From positions 1 to 64,000 of the forward strand of contig JAXGGA010001674.1 in NCBI GenBank assembly GCA_038373865.1: DNA of 64,000 nt, read 5' to 3'. Source of the stretch: Uloborus plumipes (lineage: Eukaryota > Arthropoda > Arachnida > Araneae > Uloboridae). Shown here one piece after another: positions 1 through 11,446 of the stretch; position 1 is the stretch's first letter; each line of letters starts with the position of its first letter. The position numbers and the translations under genes are program-made. Under the pieces are notes generated by a model that saw only the letters and a list, made by a program, of their open reading frames with translations, did not search any database and was not told the origin of the DNA.

Positions 1-771
1 TAAATTTAACTGCACATCAGTTTTGCATATGGAGTTATTTTAACCTGCACAACACAATATAGGCACATTTTACGAGTTGAGAGGTATATAATTATTGTGT
101 ACAATTAATTTACATTTGAATACTAATTATCAATTTCAAAATTCTTTGTCTTCATTCAAAAATATCAACATTTAATTTTCACAACTACTTACCACTGATC
201 TAATACTGAGCGTTTAACTAGAGGGCAAGGATAGAAATTCAGGAAAATGTGTCACTGCTCCAATGGACGGGTAACTATTAAATTTTACTAATGTGCTTAT
301 CTATATATATATAAAATCAACGTTTGATGACGTCATGAGTCGCTGGTCAAACGCTTTCCTGGAAAATTTACGCAACGTACGATTATGAAAATTGGTACAA
401 AATTAGTCCTCATACTGATGATGTGCAAGTCATAGCCGAAGTTTTTAAATTCACCTGAGATTTCCTAAAATTTAATTCAGATTAGGTAATTAAAAACCTA
501 TTACTCCCTGTTTTCGCACTCCAAAGGAGCAGTTTTTGTAATTGAAGTGAAATCAACTGCAGATTTCTTCCGTGCACGCACATTGTTTTGTTTTCAAAGT
601 AAGTAATTTTATTACATTTTCAGCTTTATTGTATTCACTTCTTCAGATGATTACTTCTTTTTTTGATTTCCTGAAACTTAGATTTGTTTTCGAGCAATAA
701 GTTTTCCTCTCTTTTATTTCATTTTACAGGATTATTTATGAAAAAAAAAAAATCTTCAAAATTTGCAAAAA
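1..771. other. AT-rich DNA without a recognised gene
   Basis: No coding region or complete repeat is recognised here. At 300-317 there is a TC followed by an alternating TA run and AAAAT, which resembles the 5' end of some Helitrons. No matching 3' end was found for it. Confidence 0.5.
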
Positions 772-773
772 TA

Positions 774-2456
774 GGGGAGAGTGGTAATGAATGGGCCACT
801 TTTTGGTTTTGAATTTTTGTAATTTTTTCTAACACTTTGTTTTAACTCTAAATTGATGTTTTAGTTACTTTACTTATCTGGCTCTCTAAAAAAGTCATAA
901 AAGTTGGATTAGCACCTGTCTATAATGAATTATAGTAGAAAATAAAAATTTTGAAATTTAGCCCATTCAACCCCACCTATGGTCTTGAATGATTCATCGA
1001 AGATAATGAATGGGCCACTAAATGAATTCAATGAAAACATGTGGATTTAATCGTTTATTTGCTGAATATGACAAAATAAATGTGGCACTTGACATGATGA
1101 TACAAAATCATACTGATTTAAAATTATATAAACATCAAAACTGATGCAATTAAAATAAAACTGATTCATACCAATTGTAGCAGAAAAATGACTAAATAAT
1201 GAGATTGTAAGAAATAAACCACATCAAATATATATAAAAAAATAACAGATAATACAGTACAGAACCTTTTTTCCGGGAACCAAAATATCGGGAAACCAGA
1301 AAACCGGCAACATTTTGTCGATTTTTCCGCCACTTTTTAAAATACGCATTTTCGGCAATTTCTAAAAAATGAAGAGCTTTTTTTTTTCTTTGGAAATACC
1401 TAAATGAATATGAACGGTTTCTTCATAAATACCATATAACTGGCATATAGCTCAGAAATTTTTAATATTGTAATATCTATAAGCACTTCTGGATCGTTTT
1501 CTCTTCAGATTTTAAGATGCATTACTATTTATTATAGTAACTTGGGTTTTATAAGCAATTGGTGAATATCGCTTCTTAGCGATTCAGAAAACCGGGAAAA
1601 TCAGTTATCCGGGATAGCTGTGGTCCCAAACATCCCGGATAATTGGTTCTCTACTGTACACACTATGATTTAACAAAATTTATATATTTCAAAAATAATA
1701 TTAAAAATCACTTTCAAAAACTTCATCTTCATTTTCAAACTTGTCAAAATTTAAAATTTTTTTAAAAATTTACTAGACATCAGGAATAAGAAATATCTAA
1801 GTTAAGTTACCAAGAAAGAAAATGAAATTGTACTGTGAGGAATATAATATGAAGGAGAGAGGGGGGCTTTTTCAAGCCACGCACTGCGACCAGAGGTCTA
1901 TTGTACTATAGGAATATAATATAGATCTGCAAATTATATTTAGAAGTTACTACAAACCTATTTTGACGACAGTAATCTTTATCTATGACAGTCAGTTGTG
2001 TTTCATATTAATGCGAAAATCCAAAGAAAAGGAAGAAAAACAATATTTAGGTGGCCCATTCATTACCATGACATAGTGGCCCATTCAGCCCCACCTATAC
2101 TTTTGGAATACATTTAGGTTTTTTGAGTACATTGAATTTAAATTATATCAAAATACATTTTAAAATTAGTTTATAGATATGGAAAGACAAACTTATACAT
2201 ATGTATGCAGTGAAATACTTGGTACATTTTAGCTAGGAAATGTTTTACTCAAAAGGGAAAAACTTACTTTTCAGTCAGATTCTTGACCATGCCATTCTAA
2301 TTCAAAAATGGCTCAGCGCAAACGAATGAAAATTGGATGAGTTTAGTAGAACAAATAGCTACATTGATGGCATTAAAAAAAAATTAATGCAAGTACTTTT
2401 TCATATTTTGTTAGTGGCCCATTCATCACCATGGCCCATTCATTACCACTCTCCCC
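774..2456. mobile_element. TA-flanked TIR element made of 'TGAATGGGCCA' words
   Basis: The two ends are inverted copies of GGGGAGAGTGGTAATGAATG and the block is flanked by TA on both sides (772-773 and 2457-2458). This is the target duplication expected for Tc1/mariner/pogo-type transposition. The terminal word TGAATGGGCCA, or its complement, recurs about seven times near both ends (about 788, 959, 1006, 2052, 2078, 2414 and 2432). No transposase is readable, so it looks non-autonomous. A second element is nested at 1255-1656. The ends start with the same GGGGAGA(G/C)TGG as the element at 22421-23743, although the internal words differ. The superfamily is inferred from the TA duplication only. 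Confidence 0.75.
1255..1656. mobile_element. Pogo/Tigger-type MITE nested in the preceding element
   Basis: The left end reads CAGTACAGAACC and the right end is the inverse of CAGTAGAGAACC. TA lies on both sides (1253-1254 and 1657-1658). Subterminal CCGGGA / TCCCGG words follow. CAGT ends with a TA duplication are typical of pogo/Tigger MITEs. The 402 bp hold no coding potential. It interrupts the 774-2456 element and is therefore younger. Confidence 0.7.
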
Positions 2457-4513
2457 TACATTTTACAGTGTTTGGATAAGAAGCAGTTAACTTTGTATAC
2501 GCCATTTTTCTAATAAGTATTTTCATACAAATTTATTAATTTACTTCTTGAACTTTCTATTTTATTTGTATATCATCAAAGGGTACTGTTCTTTTTGTGT
2601 CTAATTTTACACATATGATTAACATGCCTCGGAAAAAGGGAATAATTCGATAATTGGGAATCTGGCTCGGTTGTCAAATTTTCGGGGATAATAATTTGGT
2701 TTTAGTGATATTTAGCTTACGTTTGCGAAGGAAAGATTTCCCTCACGCATGAATTGTCGACAAAGATTTGACGCCAAAAGGGAGAGATACCCAGGTCTTC
2801 GGCCAGATTTCCCATCGCCGAAATACTCCCGTCTTTTTGTTTCTAATTTTCCACATAGGATTAATAGTTAGTAAACAAGTAAAATAATGCGCCAACTAAA
2901 AAAAGCCACTAAGTATAATGTGAGAATTCCTTTTAAAAAATTCACCAAATTAACTTTAGAAGCTCCTATTGTTGAAATCTAAATTAAAATGCAAAATAGG
3001 AGAAAAAGGGGAAACCATGGCAACGATGCAAGCTTAAAATTTAAATTTTTGCCTGTAACTGAAAAGTGCCTACCAAAGATCTCAGTTATTGAAATATTCT
3101 CAAAAGCATTAGCGAGAACAAAAATCTTTACGAGCTTTTCAAAATATTGGTCATTCCAAAAGTCTCATTAAAATGTAAAAAATTCGCCAAATAATTTAAT
3201 TTGACCATTCTAAACCTATCAGAACTTTTGATGGAACTATCGTTCCAAAAGGCTGGAGTATTATTGTTATTATTACTACTACTACTATTATTATTTTGAG
3301 ATCTAAATGCAAAGAAGGCATAACAAAGTTTTTGAAACAAGAAGCAAAAAAGTGTGAGCGCATTTAAATATTTTGCTAAGATATTAAATACTGCCAAAAT
3401 GAAAACAATGATGGTAAATTTTTTGCCTATTTGGCATGTTCGACTAAATAGATATCTCTCATAACATTCCACAAAAAGTAAAAAATAATTTCTAACTGAA
3501 ATTAAAAATAAATCAAGTAAAAAAGGTCATTAGCTGAAACTAGAGTTTCGCCTTAATTGAAAATAACTAAAAAAGATTAGTCTCTGTTAAGCATGGTAAG
3601 TTTCGCCAAGCGGGTACTGCACTTAGTTTTTTTAATTCGTGCATTATGGATACAGCAACAACAGCGAAAATTCTTTAAATTTTACCACAGGCAAAGCCGT
3701 GACGGGTAACTCTAGTTTTAAATAAAATAAGAATTTTAGAAAAAAGAAAATAACTTGACATGATACATGGAGTCCATTAACAGTTTCAATAGACAAAAAA
3801 AAGAGGTGAAACAATGTTATGATGCTGCAGGAATTTATTAACATATTTTTTCCTGCAATGAAAACCTAAAAACTGTAAATAAAGGTAAACTTTCAACAGG
3901 TTTTAAAAATTGTATTGCTAGCAACTTTTGAAAGAAAAACAGGAATAAAACTTTGTCCCATGGACCACTGTTAATTTCAAGCCCTGCTAGAGGGTATTAA
4001 TTAACGTTACAGATTCGTTAAATAATTTTAGGCAAATTATAAGCATATATATGTATAAACATTATGAAATCCATTTGATATTAGTTAACAGAAAATTAAA
4101 TTCTTTTTAAAAACAATTCTACTTTACCCATAATAATAAGACAGTACCATCCAAACATCCAATCCTAAGCTAAACGACTATAAAGAATGAAACTTTAGAA
4201 CAGAATGAGAATTTACCTTCTAATTGCTAGTTAGACATCAGGGAGTTCTAATTGCTAGTTAGTTGCCTTCTAATTGCTAGTTGGACATCTTCTTCCAGCT
4301 CATTCATTACATTGGCAATTTTTGGCTTCCTTAATTTGAAAAAAAAAAGGGAAAAATTATAAGCAGATTTTAAAAGTTATTACATCATTTCTTACATCTA
4401 TCAAATATAAAACCTGTTTAAAAGTCATCAACGTAATTTAAGAAAATTATCATATTTATGAATCATCATCAACATTCAATATTTGCAGCTCATAACAGTT
4501 TCAATTTTTCACC
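2457..4513. other. Unassigned AT-rich DNA
   Basis: Small open frames here (for example 3128-3472, with a low-complexity Asn/Ser run from a trinucleotide repeat) show no family signature. At about 4219-4285 a phrase close to TTCTAATTGCTAGTTAG occurs three times, a local tandem duplication. A trinucleotide ATT/ACT run lies at about 3259-3297. Confidence 0.45.
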
Positions 4514-5745
4514 ATATAGCTCAATGGCGGCTCGTGCCTTAATTTAGTGGGTGGGCCCGCAATTGTTTCCCCCGTGAAGCTTATGCGGATAAAATGAAAG
4601 AAACAACAGTTAGTAAAATAATGTTGATCGACATAAAATAATATTTAATTCTATTAATACAAATTTGCATTGCAAAATTATCTCATTTGATTTGATACAT
4701 CGGTTTTATATTTTAAATGTTACAAAAACCTTAAGCGATCAATATAATAATAACAATATTTTGCACAGACGACCGACTTTCTATACATCACTAATGTTTC
4801 ACAAACACGCTCTCATAATTTTGCCATTTTCGGACAGTGAAAATATTCATTGCATCAAAAGTGTCACGCCTCAAGGCGGCGCACCTCCTCAAACATTACC
4901 GGACTCAAAAAGAAAAAGAAAATTTGTTCCTCTCTCCCCCTAAATATTTCGACAGTCTGCAACATGACTTTCTGAAAGCCTCTATCAAATTAAGGATCGC
5001 ATAAGGTAAATGACTAGATGTGGGCATGCTTAACATTTCTTTTTTTTTTTTTTTTAATTTGGATACAAATGTTGCAATTCCTGTTCATAGAAAAACAAAT
5101 CCTAACGGTTTTAGAACTTTGCTATGATATTTACATTAACTTTAAATTTTAATGTATGTATATCTTTTTAAACAAACTGGAATACACTGGTTTGACCAGT
5201 TATGGTCCCACTCGTTTACCTCAAACTAGTAATGAGCTGAATCAAATTATTTTCAGGAAATACATAAAGTACATAAAGATATTAAAACACTTATTTTTCT
5301 TACAATATAATCAAATTTAAAGGATCTTGATTTCCAGATTCGAATAACATTAAAACTAAAACATGGATAACCGACTAATTTGATTATGCCTGTCAGAAAT
5401 ATTTGATTATGTCTGTCAGAAATATTTGATTAACTGGAAATAAGTTTCTTTTGGGATACATGATTTGACTGACAGTCATGGTAACATGTTACGTGTTAGA
5501 AATAAAAAATCTTGTAGAACGCCTAGTTTTTCAGAACCATTAGATACTGTTATTAAACTTTGATAGAAATTATTAATTTAACTAGATTGATTTTAAACAA
5601 AATTTAATATTTCATATATATTTTAAAACTTCAGGAAAATATTGCAAAATATGGTTTTAAAATGTTGCGAAATTTTATGTCCACGTTTTTCCTCTATTAA
5701 CTATGAAGCAATTTGTAAAATGATAATAATTTCAAAAATGTGTGT

Positions 5746-6377
5746 TAGGGATGCACCGAGTAGCACTTTGGCCGAGTAGCCGAGTACCGAGTACCAATTG
5801 TTTTTTAAAAAATCAGACATACATCGGTACAGGGTTAGAAATCATTACAAAATTTTATTGGTCTTCTCGACCAGTGAACAGGAATATAACATCACTGGTC
5901 CACCTTAAATCGTTAACCACATTTTTTTCTTAAAAAAAATGGTAGTCCTTGGATTGTTTATTATTTTTATGGTGATTCGAGGCGAGTTTTACTGGTCTGG
6001 AACCAATGGACCAGCAGTAAATTCGAACCCTGACATATGAACTGATCATTGGAATGGACCTCTATATGATAGTTCTTAGAACAAAAATCCCACCGAATTT
6101 AACTTATGCATTGTTTAAAATATTTTATTTATTTCAAAAATTTTAGAAAAGTTATTTTTCAAATGAAACTTCATTAAATAAATAAATATAAAGTCCCTAT
6201 CTTATGTAAAGTAGCAAAAAAGTTTCTTAGTGCACCTTCAACTAGTGTGTTCAGCGAGAGGGTTTTTTCCGAGGCAGGTTATATTTGCAGCAGTCTAAGG
6301 AATAAGCGATCACCAGAAAATGCTGAAAGATTAGTTTTTTTGCACCATAGTTTAAGATACAACAAATTCAATTATTA
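5746..6377 (+). mobile_element. hAT element, 5' part (same family as 17001-17965)
   Basis: It starts TAGGGATGCACCGAGTAGCA, followed by repeated GAGTACCGAGTA words. About 480 bp match the complete copy at 17001 at high similarity. From about 6195 the two copies diverge: this one keeps the 3' end of a transposase gene, which the other has lost. Its continuation is interrupted by the DD37D element starting at 6378, and no matching 3' terminus was found beyond 7643. Confidence 0.75.
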
Positions 6378-6378
6378 C
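6211..6378 (+). pseudogene. hAT transposase C-terminal dimerisation domain fragment
   Basis: An open frame of about 56 codons reads LSAPSTSVFSERVFSEAG, then RNKRSPENAERLVFLHHSL. This is the hallmark hATC dimerisation block at the C-terminus of hAT transposases (family pattern: APSTS..SER.FS..G......R..L.PE....L.FL). The upstream RNase H-like catalytic domain is missing, and the 3' side is cut by the insertion at 6378. It supports the classification of the surrounding repeat. Confidence 0.85.
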
Positions 6379-7641
6379 AGGGTGACAAGAAATAACTTGG
6401 ACGAAGTTTAAAGCCAAATATCTGTAAATACCACTAAATTTTTAATGATATTGTGATAGGAAATCGATCCTAGAAAGCTACTAAATAGGTGTAAGTAAGT
6501 TAGTTGGGATAATTATTATAGTTCACAAACGATCTGCCATACGTGAACTACATAAGCAAGAAATGAAAATATGTGAAATTGTTCGACGATTGAAAGTGGC
6601 TAAGCAGACGGTTTCCTATACAATTAAAATGTTAAAAAAACTCGGACACGATGGTGACAGGTTAGAAAAAAGTAGAAAACACACAGTTAGCGCATCAAGA
6701 GAACGGAAAGTGATCAAAAAGTGTGTTTAACGAAATCCCATGATTTCAACGAGAAACGTTGCTTGAGGGGTGAAGATCAGTAGAGAAACCACTCGTTTGA
6801 TGGTAAGAGTTGAGCTTGATCTTCTCCCTTACGAAATGAAAAAAGCTCAAAAGCTAACAGCCAAAAACAAACGCACAAGGCTTCAAAAAAGAAGATAACT
6901 GTTGAAGCGGGCTGCAGATGATCGATGGCAAACATTGGTTATCACAGTTGAGAAACTGTTCTCGATTAAGCAAGCTCATATTGATAGAATTTGGTCAGCA
7001 GAAGCACCGGAAGCTTCTTGATTTGTTGGCGGCATCAACGACCCCTATCTGCAATGGTTAAGGGTGGGATATGGACTAGTGGGAAAAAAACCACTTGTTT
7101 TTGTTAATCAAGGGATAAAAATTAATCAGCTAACGTACCAAAAACTCATTTTGGAAGATGTTGTCTTACCTTGGTCACAAAAGTTCTTTGAAAACCAAAG
7201 ATAAACCTTCCAACAGGATTTTGCACCTGCATACAAAGCTAAAACACTCAAGATTGATGCAAGACACATTTTTCTAACTTCATTGGAGCTCAAGAATGGC
7301 CCTCGTATTCCCCAGATTTGAACCCAATGAATTATTCTTTTTGGTTTATCTTGGAAATAAGGTTGCGTACTAAGCCTCATAAAACTTTGGCGTCCCTACA
7401 AAAATCCTTATGGAAGGAAAAGGATAAAATATCAATAAATGAGTCGGCCGGCCCGTAGCCGAAAATTTTGTGACACGTCTAAAGTTCTGTATCAATGCTA
7501 AAGGTAGCTACTTTAAAAAACCTTTAAATATATTAGACAAAATAGTATATTCAGACTTAGTTTGAAGTTTGGTTGCAATATTTTCATTAGTATTAAAGTT
7601 ATAATGTACGATGTGTGTCCAAGTTATTTCTTGTCACCCTG
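6378..7641 (+). mobile_element. Tc1/mariner (maT/DD37D-like) element, complete but dead
   Basis: Inverted ends CAGGGTGACAAGAAATAACT and its complement, about 26 bp long, sit between TA dinucleotides (6376-6377 and 7642-7643). At 1264 bp it has the usual mariner size. It lies just downstream of a hAT transposase reading frame and therefore postdates it. The internal transposase is disrupted (separate entry). Confidence 0.88.
6520..7500 (+). pseudogene. maT/mariner-like transposase, disrupted
   Basis: The N-terminal helix-turn-helix reads RSAIRELHKQEMKICEIVRR followed by KQTVSYTIKMLKKLG. Later blocks include GKKPLVFVNQGIKINQ, TFQQDFAPAYKAKT (second catalytic Asp at 7217-7219) and, in another frame, YSPDLNPMNYSFWFILE. 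The block order and spacing match the DD37D lineage, allowing for a small deletion between the last two blocks. The third acidic residue position reads Asn (NPMN) where the family has Asp. There are several stop codons and at least one frameshift, so it cannot encode an active enzyme. Confidence 0.82.
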
Positions 7642-10465
7642 TAAAATATTTTGCAGGCATTTTCCCTTTTTTTCTTTAGACAATATTTTTCTTACCCTAA
7701 TAAAAATTACTTCATTTTACTTCTCTATGTTGTTATCACTATGCCACAAGTTTGAGTCTGCAAAACCATGATTTTAAAAATTCGTAATCTAAATTTTTAA
7801 ATGATTAGACATATATTGGAATATGATTGAAAGTTCTTTTTTAATGAATTTATTAATATTCATCTTAAGGATCACTTGGACTATTCCTGACCAAAAGTAC
7901 GTTCCCCTACACCAATATACGATATGAAAAAGTTAATTACAGTTGCACATTCTTAGTTAATTTTTATACTGATTTGGTATTATAACTTTTTAAGAACTTA
8001 TAAGTACACTCTTAAAAGTGTGCCGCTTACATGTAAGGCATAAGAGTTCTCTTGTGCTTTATATTAATTACATATCAGAGGCACAAAGCGTAAGGTTCCT
8101 CTGATACATAGAAGTACAACGAGATGAGCGGCACGGACAGGAAAGCAAAACTTTTTAAAGGCACACTGAATCGGCATGCCCTTTAAATTCCCACTTCGCA
8201 AGTTTTAAGCGGCACATCGGGTAAGTCGCTTTGGGTTTGAGGTTATAACTGATCACATGACTCGTATGTTTATTTTCAATGCTGGAGATAGCGGAAAGTT
8301 AGCTTTTAAAATTCAGGATTAAATGTATTCTTTCGTTGTTTTATAGGAATATTACTAGTTTGAGAGAAATAGTTTTATATATTGCGTTGTTGTTTGATAC
8401 GGATGTAAGAAGAGGGAACAAAAATCAAGCTGTAGTGTAGAAATTTGATCGTTCCATGACTTTGCTTTGCAAGATTCATCGTCTGAAGAAATGGCAAATG
8501 AAAAGTCAATTGGGCATATTTTGTGAAGAATAAGCATTTTATGGTTTGTTCTGAAAGTTTATTATCAGAAGATTTTATTTATCTGTCCATCCATTATGCA
8601 TATTATTTGCCGAGGCTTAAACTGCTGTTTCAAACGTCTTCAATTGTCTTCCTATGGAAATATCGATAACAAAATGGGCAGCAAAAGAATGTGTTAGTGT
8701 ATTTTTTTAAATCTACATTCTCTTTTGCTGACCTTTTTTGTGTTTTATGACGACTTTTGTGCTACAACAGGTGTGTAAAATAGTTCGTCCAGTTTACTTC
8801 TATTTTGATTTAACAACGTTCTTTTAGTTTTAATTTTAGTCTAATTGCCATAATAATTTAATATGCTAGATATTTGATACTGGTTATTGTTTCGGCAAAA
8901 TACTCGATTAACTACAGAAGTAATTATTTTTTTGCTGCATGGGCTTTATTGTAGTGAAATATAGTCTCACAAGATTCAATTGACTTTAAATTTATTGTAC
9001 TGCTTTTAAATTACAGTAGAATTGTTGAAAAATAATAAGTTATGATTCATCAAATTCTCACAAGATTCAGTTAAATATAAATTTGTTGAACTTGTTAAAA
9101 TATAGTAGGATTTTTTTCTTTAATGCAAAAATATAACTGAACAAAAAATGACTATTCTTGTAGAAACTTCAGATTCAAAACTGAAGAATTATAAAACAAA
9201 CTTTGCCTATGTGTATTAAAGTTTAGATTCACTAATTTTCGGTATCGCAACATTTATTTAGTAAATTCAATAAATTTTTACTTAATTTTCATGTGGCTTT
9301 TTCATGTGGTAAAATACTTTTTCACAAGATTCAGTTGACTTTAAATTTTTTGAACTTGTTATAATTTAATGTGATTTTTTTTACAGAAAAAAACAATTTT
9401 TAGTGAAATTTGTTTGTCAAACAATTTTTCTTTGGCAGGCCGAGTATTAAGTGATCAATTAAACTAGTTCTGTGGATCTTTATGACATGTTTGTAGTTAT
9501 AAAAAACTGTTATGATGTTTTTAAATTGGAACATAAGTCTAAAATGTGTTTAGATGTGAATTAAAGAAATCTTACAATTTTTATCGAGATTGCATAGAAT
9601 GATCGGTTATTATCCTGTACTTAATAACTAATTTTTTTGCTGAGTCTATAATACATTTGAAACTACAGCATTATAAAACATCAAGTGTTTTCTTTCCCTA
9701 AAAAGATACTGTTTTGCGTAAAAGATTGAAATTGCTCTATATTTACATCATTTCCATTCATTACATTTAATAAATTTTATATTAAAGCAATTAATATATT
9801 ATAATTGAAAATTGTTATTGAAATAACTTGTTTGGTTCCTATTCTGAAAATTGTATTTCAAAAAGTTACCTTTAATTTAAAAATGAATAAATGCAGTCAT
9901 GTACCATTTTTATTTGCATTTTACCTTGTACATATTTTTTTAAAAATTAAAAATGCAAAATTGCTAGATTTGAAACTTGGTTACGACTATTTCATGTATG
10001 CTCAACGTAACATTTTGAAACATTTTTCAGAACATGGATAAGTAAAATAGATTAGTAATGAAGAAACTAAACAGAGTTAAGTTTGTCAAATTTCATTAAA
10101 ACTTGTTGACTATCTTATCAATTTTACAAACCACTGCAGGAAATCGAGAAATTATGTCACCTTTATTGCAAAAATCACATTTGAGAGATTGTTCTCGCTT
10201 TTTAAAAATTCATTTTCATGGCTTCATAAATAATGAAAGTCTAGTATGGGTACAGGTGAGTTCTTTTTGAATATGATTTTTTTTTTAATTTTAGTCATGT
10301 GATTCTTACCATTTTTTTTCAAGTTGCTACACATAATGCATTTTTAATCTTATTAAACATCAATTAAAAGAAAAGAAAATTAACGTTATAATTTTTATAA
10401 CACTTGTTCGAGATTTTCACTTCAGACAGCATTTGTTTTGAAAAATAGATTTTTTAAAAAAATGA
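7642..10465. other. AT-rich DNA with a weak local repeat
   Basis: No gene is recognised. Between about 8967 and 9400 the phrase TCACAAGATTCA(A/G)TT with downstream similarity occurs at least three times, an old local duplication. The open frame at 9805-10041 is very A/T-biased and has no recognisable motif. Confidence 0.4.
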
Positions 10466-10859
10466 GTTGAATATCATGAAAAATGAAAAAGATATCAGCG
10501 ATCTAGTGAGCTGTATTTCATTCATTCGCAGGCAATACATAAATAGTGAGGGTCTGTCCACAAAGAGCTATTTTTAAATTAAAGGTTATTGCGTCGTCGT
10601 TCAAATCCAACGTTTCAGAGGGTGTCCGGATACTTTTGGAAACCTACGTATAAGGTCTTTTTGGCCGAACAGACGAAATGTGACGACAATGCCGAATATA
10701 AATTTCTAAACTGTATACAATTTAACATTGAAAAAAAATGATCGATTGTCACCACACTATTTTGTGGACAACCCCTCACTATTTATGTATTGTCTGCGAA
10801 TGAATGAAATACAGCTCACTAGATCGCTGATATCTTTTTCATTTTTCAGGATATTCAAC
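10466..10859. repeat. Foldback repeat with ~99-bp arms
   Basis: Left arm 10466-10564 and right arm 10761-10859 are close inverted copies, running from GTTGAATATC inward to CTGTCCACAAA. The ~195-bp spacer contains a Tc1-like terminal sequence (GTGTCCGGATACTTTTGG at about 10621). The DNA could form a large hairpin. No coding is assigned; the short frame at 10728-10988 only reads through the right arm. Confidence 0.75.
10619..10650 (+). repeat. Tc1-like terminal fragment (copy 1)
   Basis: GTGTCCGGATACTTTTGG followed by (A/C)CCTA resembles the end of a Tc1-type element and is followed by TA. It lies in the spacer of the foldback. A second copy in the same orientation is at about 11418. No partner left end was found. 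Confidence 0.4.
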
Positions 10860-11414
10860 TGGAACTTTTTTTATAAGATGCAGTATAAATCAGGCTACAA
10901 TATTTTTGTAGTTATAAATTTCTGCCGTTCGCGCATGCGCCGTGAAAAATTATTTCCTTTTAACGTTCATATCTCATCGAATTTTTAATATTTTTATTTA
11001 CCGTTTTAGTATGTTCTTTCTCTTGTATTTTGTCATCTTTCCTGAAGTTGTGATAAGGTTTGATCAAAAACTCTGTGTGTTATGAGCAAAAACCCTTCAA
11101 ATAAAATTGCCGTTTTTTCAAAAATGTTTCATATCTTCAGAAGTAAGAGTGGTACGTTCATAAAAATTTGTACAGTAATTATACATAGTATGCTAATTAA
11201 TTACTGAAATTGATAGCTTATTCCGAGCTATTTTCGAAGAGTTATGGTCAAAAAGCGGTTTTTCTTTCAACCCCCTTCTTGTCGTCCCCCAAATGCAAGG
11301 GTAATTTAATTTCAACTTGGAAATGTTCGGTGAAGTCTATATTTTGTATGACTAAAATTAAAGAACAATTGATCACTTATTTCTCGAGCTATATGTAAAA
11401 ATGTGAATTTTTGA

Positions 11415-11446
11415 AAGTGTCCGGATACTTTTGGCCACCTAGTGTA
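11415..11446 (+). repeat. Tc1-like terminal fragment (copy 2)
   Basis: GTGTCCGGATACTTTTGGCC then ACCTAGTG followed by TA: a good Tc1-like right-end candidate in the same orientation as the one at about 10619. Solo end, no transposase nearby. Confidence 0.45.

Noticed and set aside
3128..3472. 114-codon minus-strand open frame
   Set aside because: Low-complexity Asn/Ser run from a trinucleotide repeat, no domain, A/T-driven frame.
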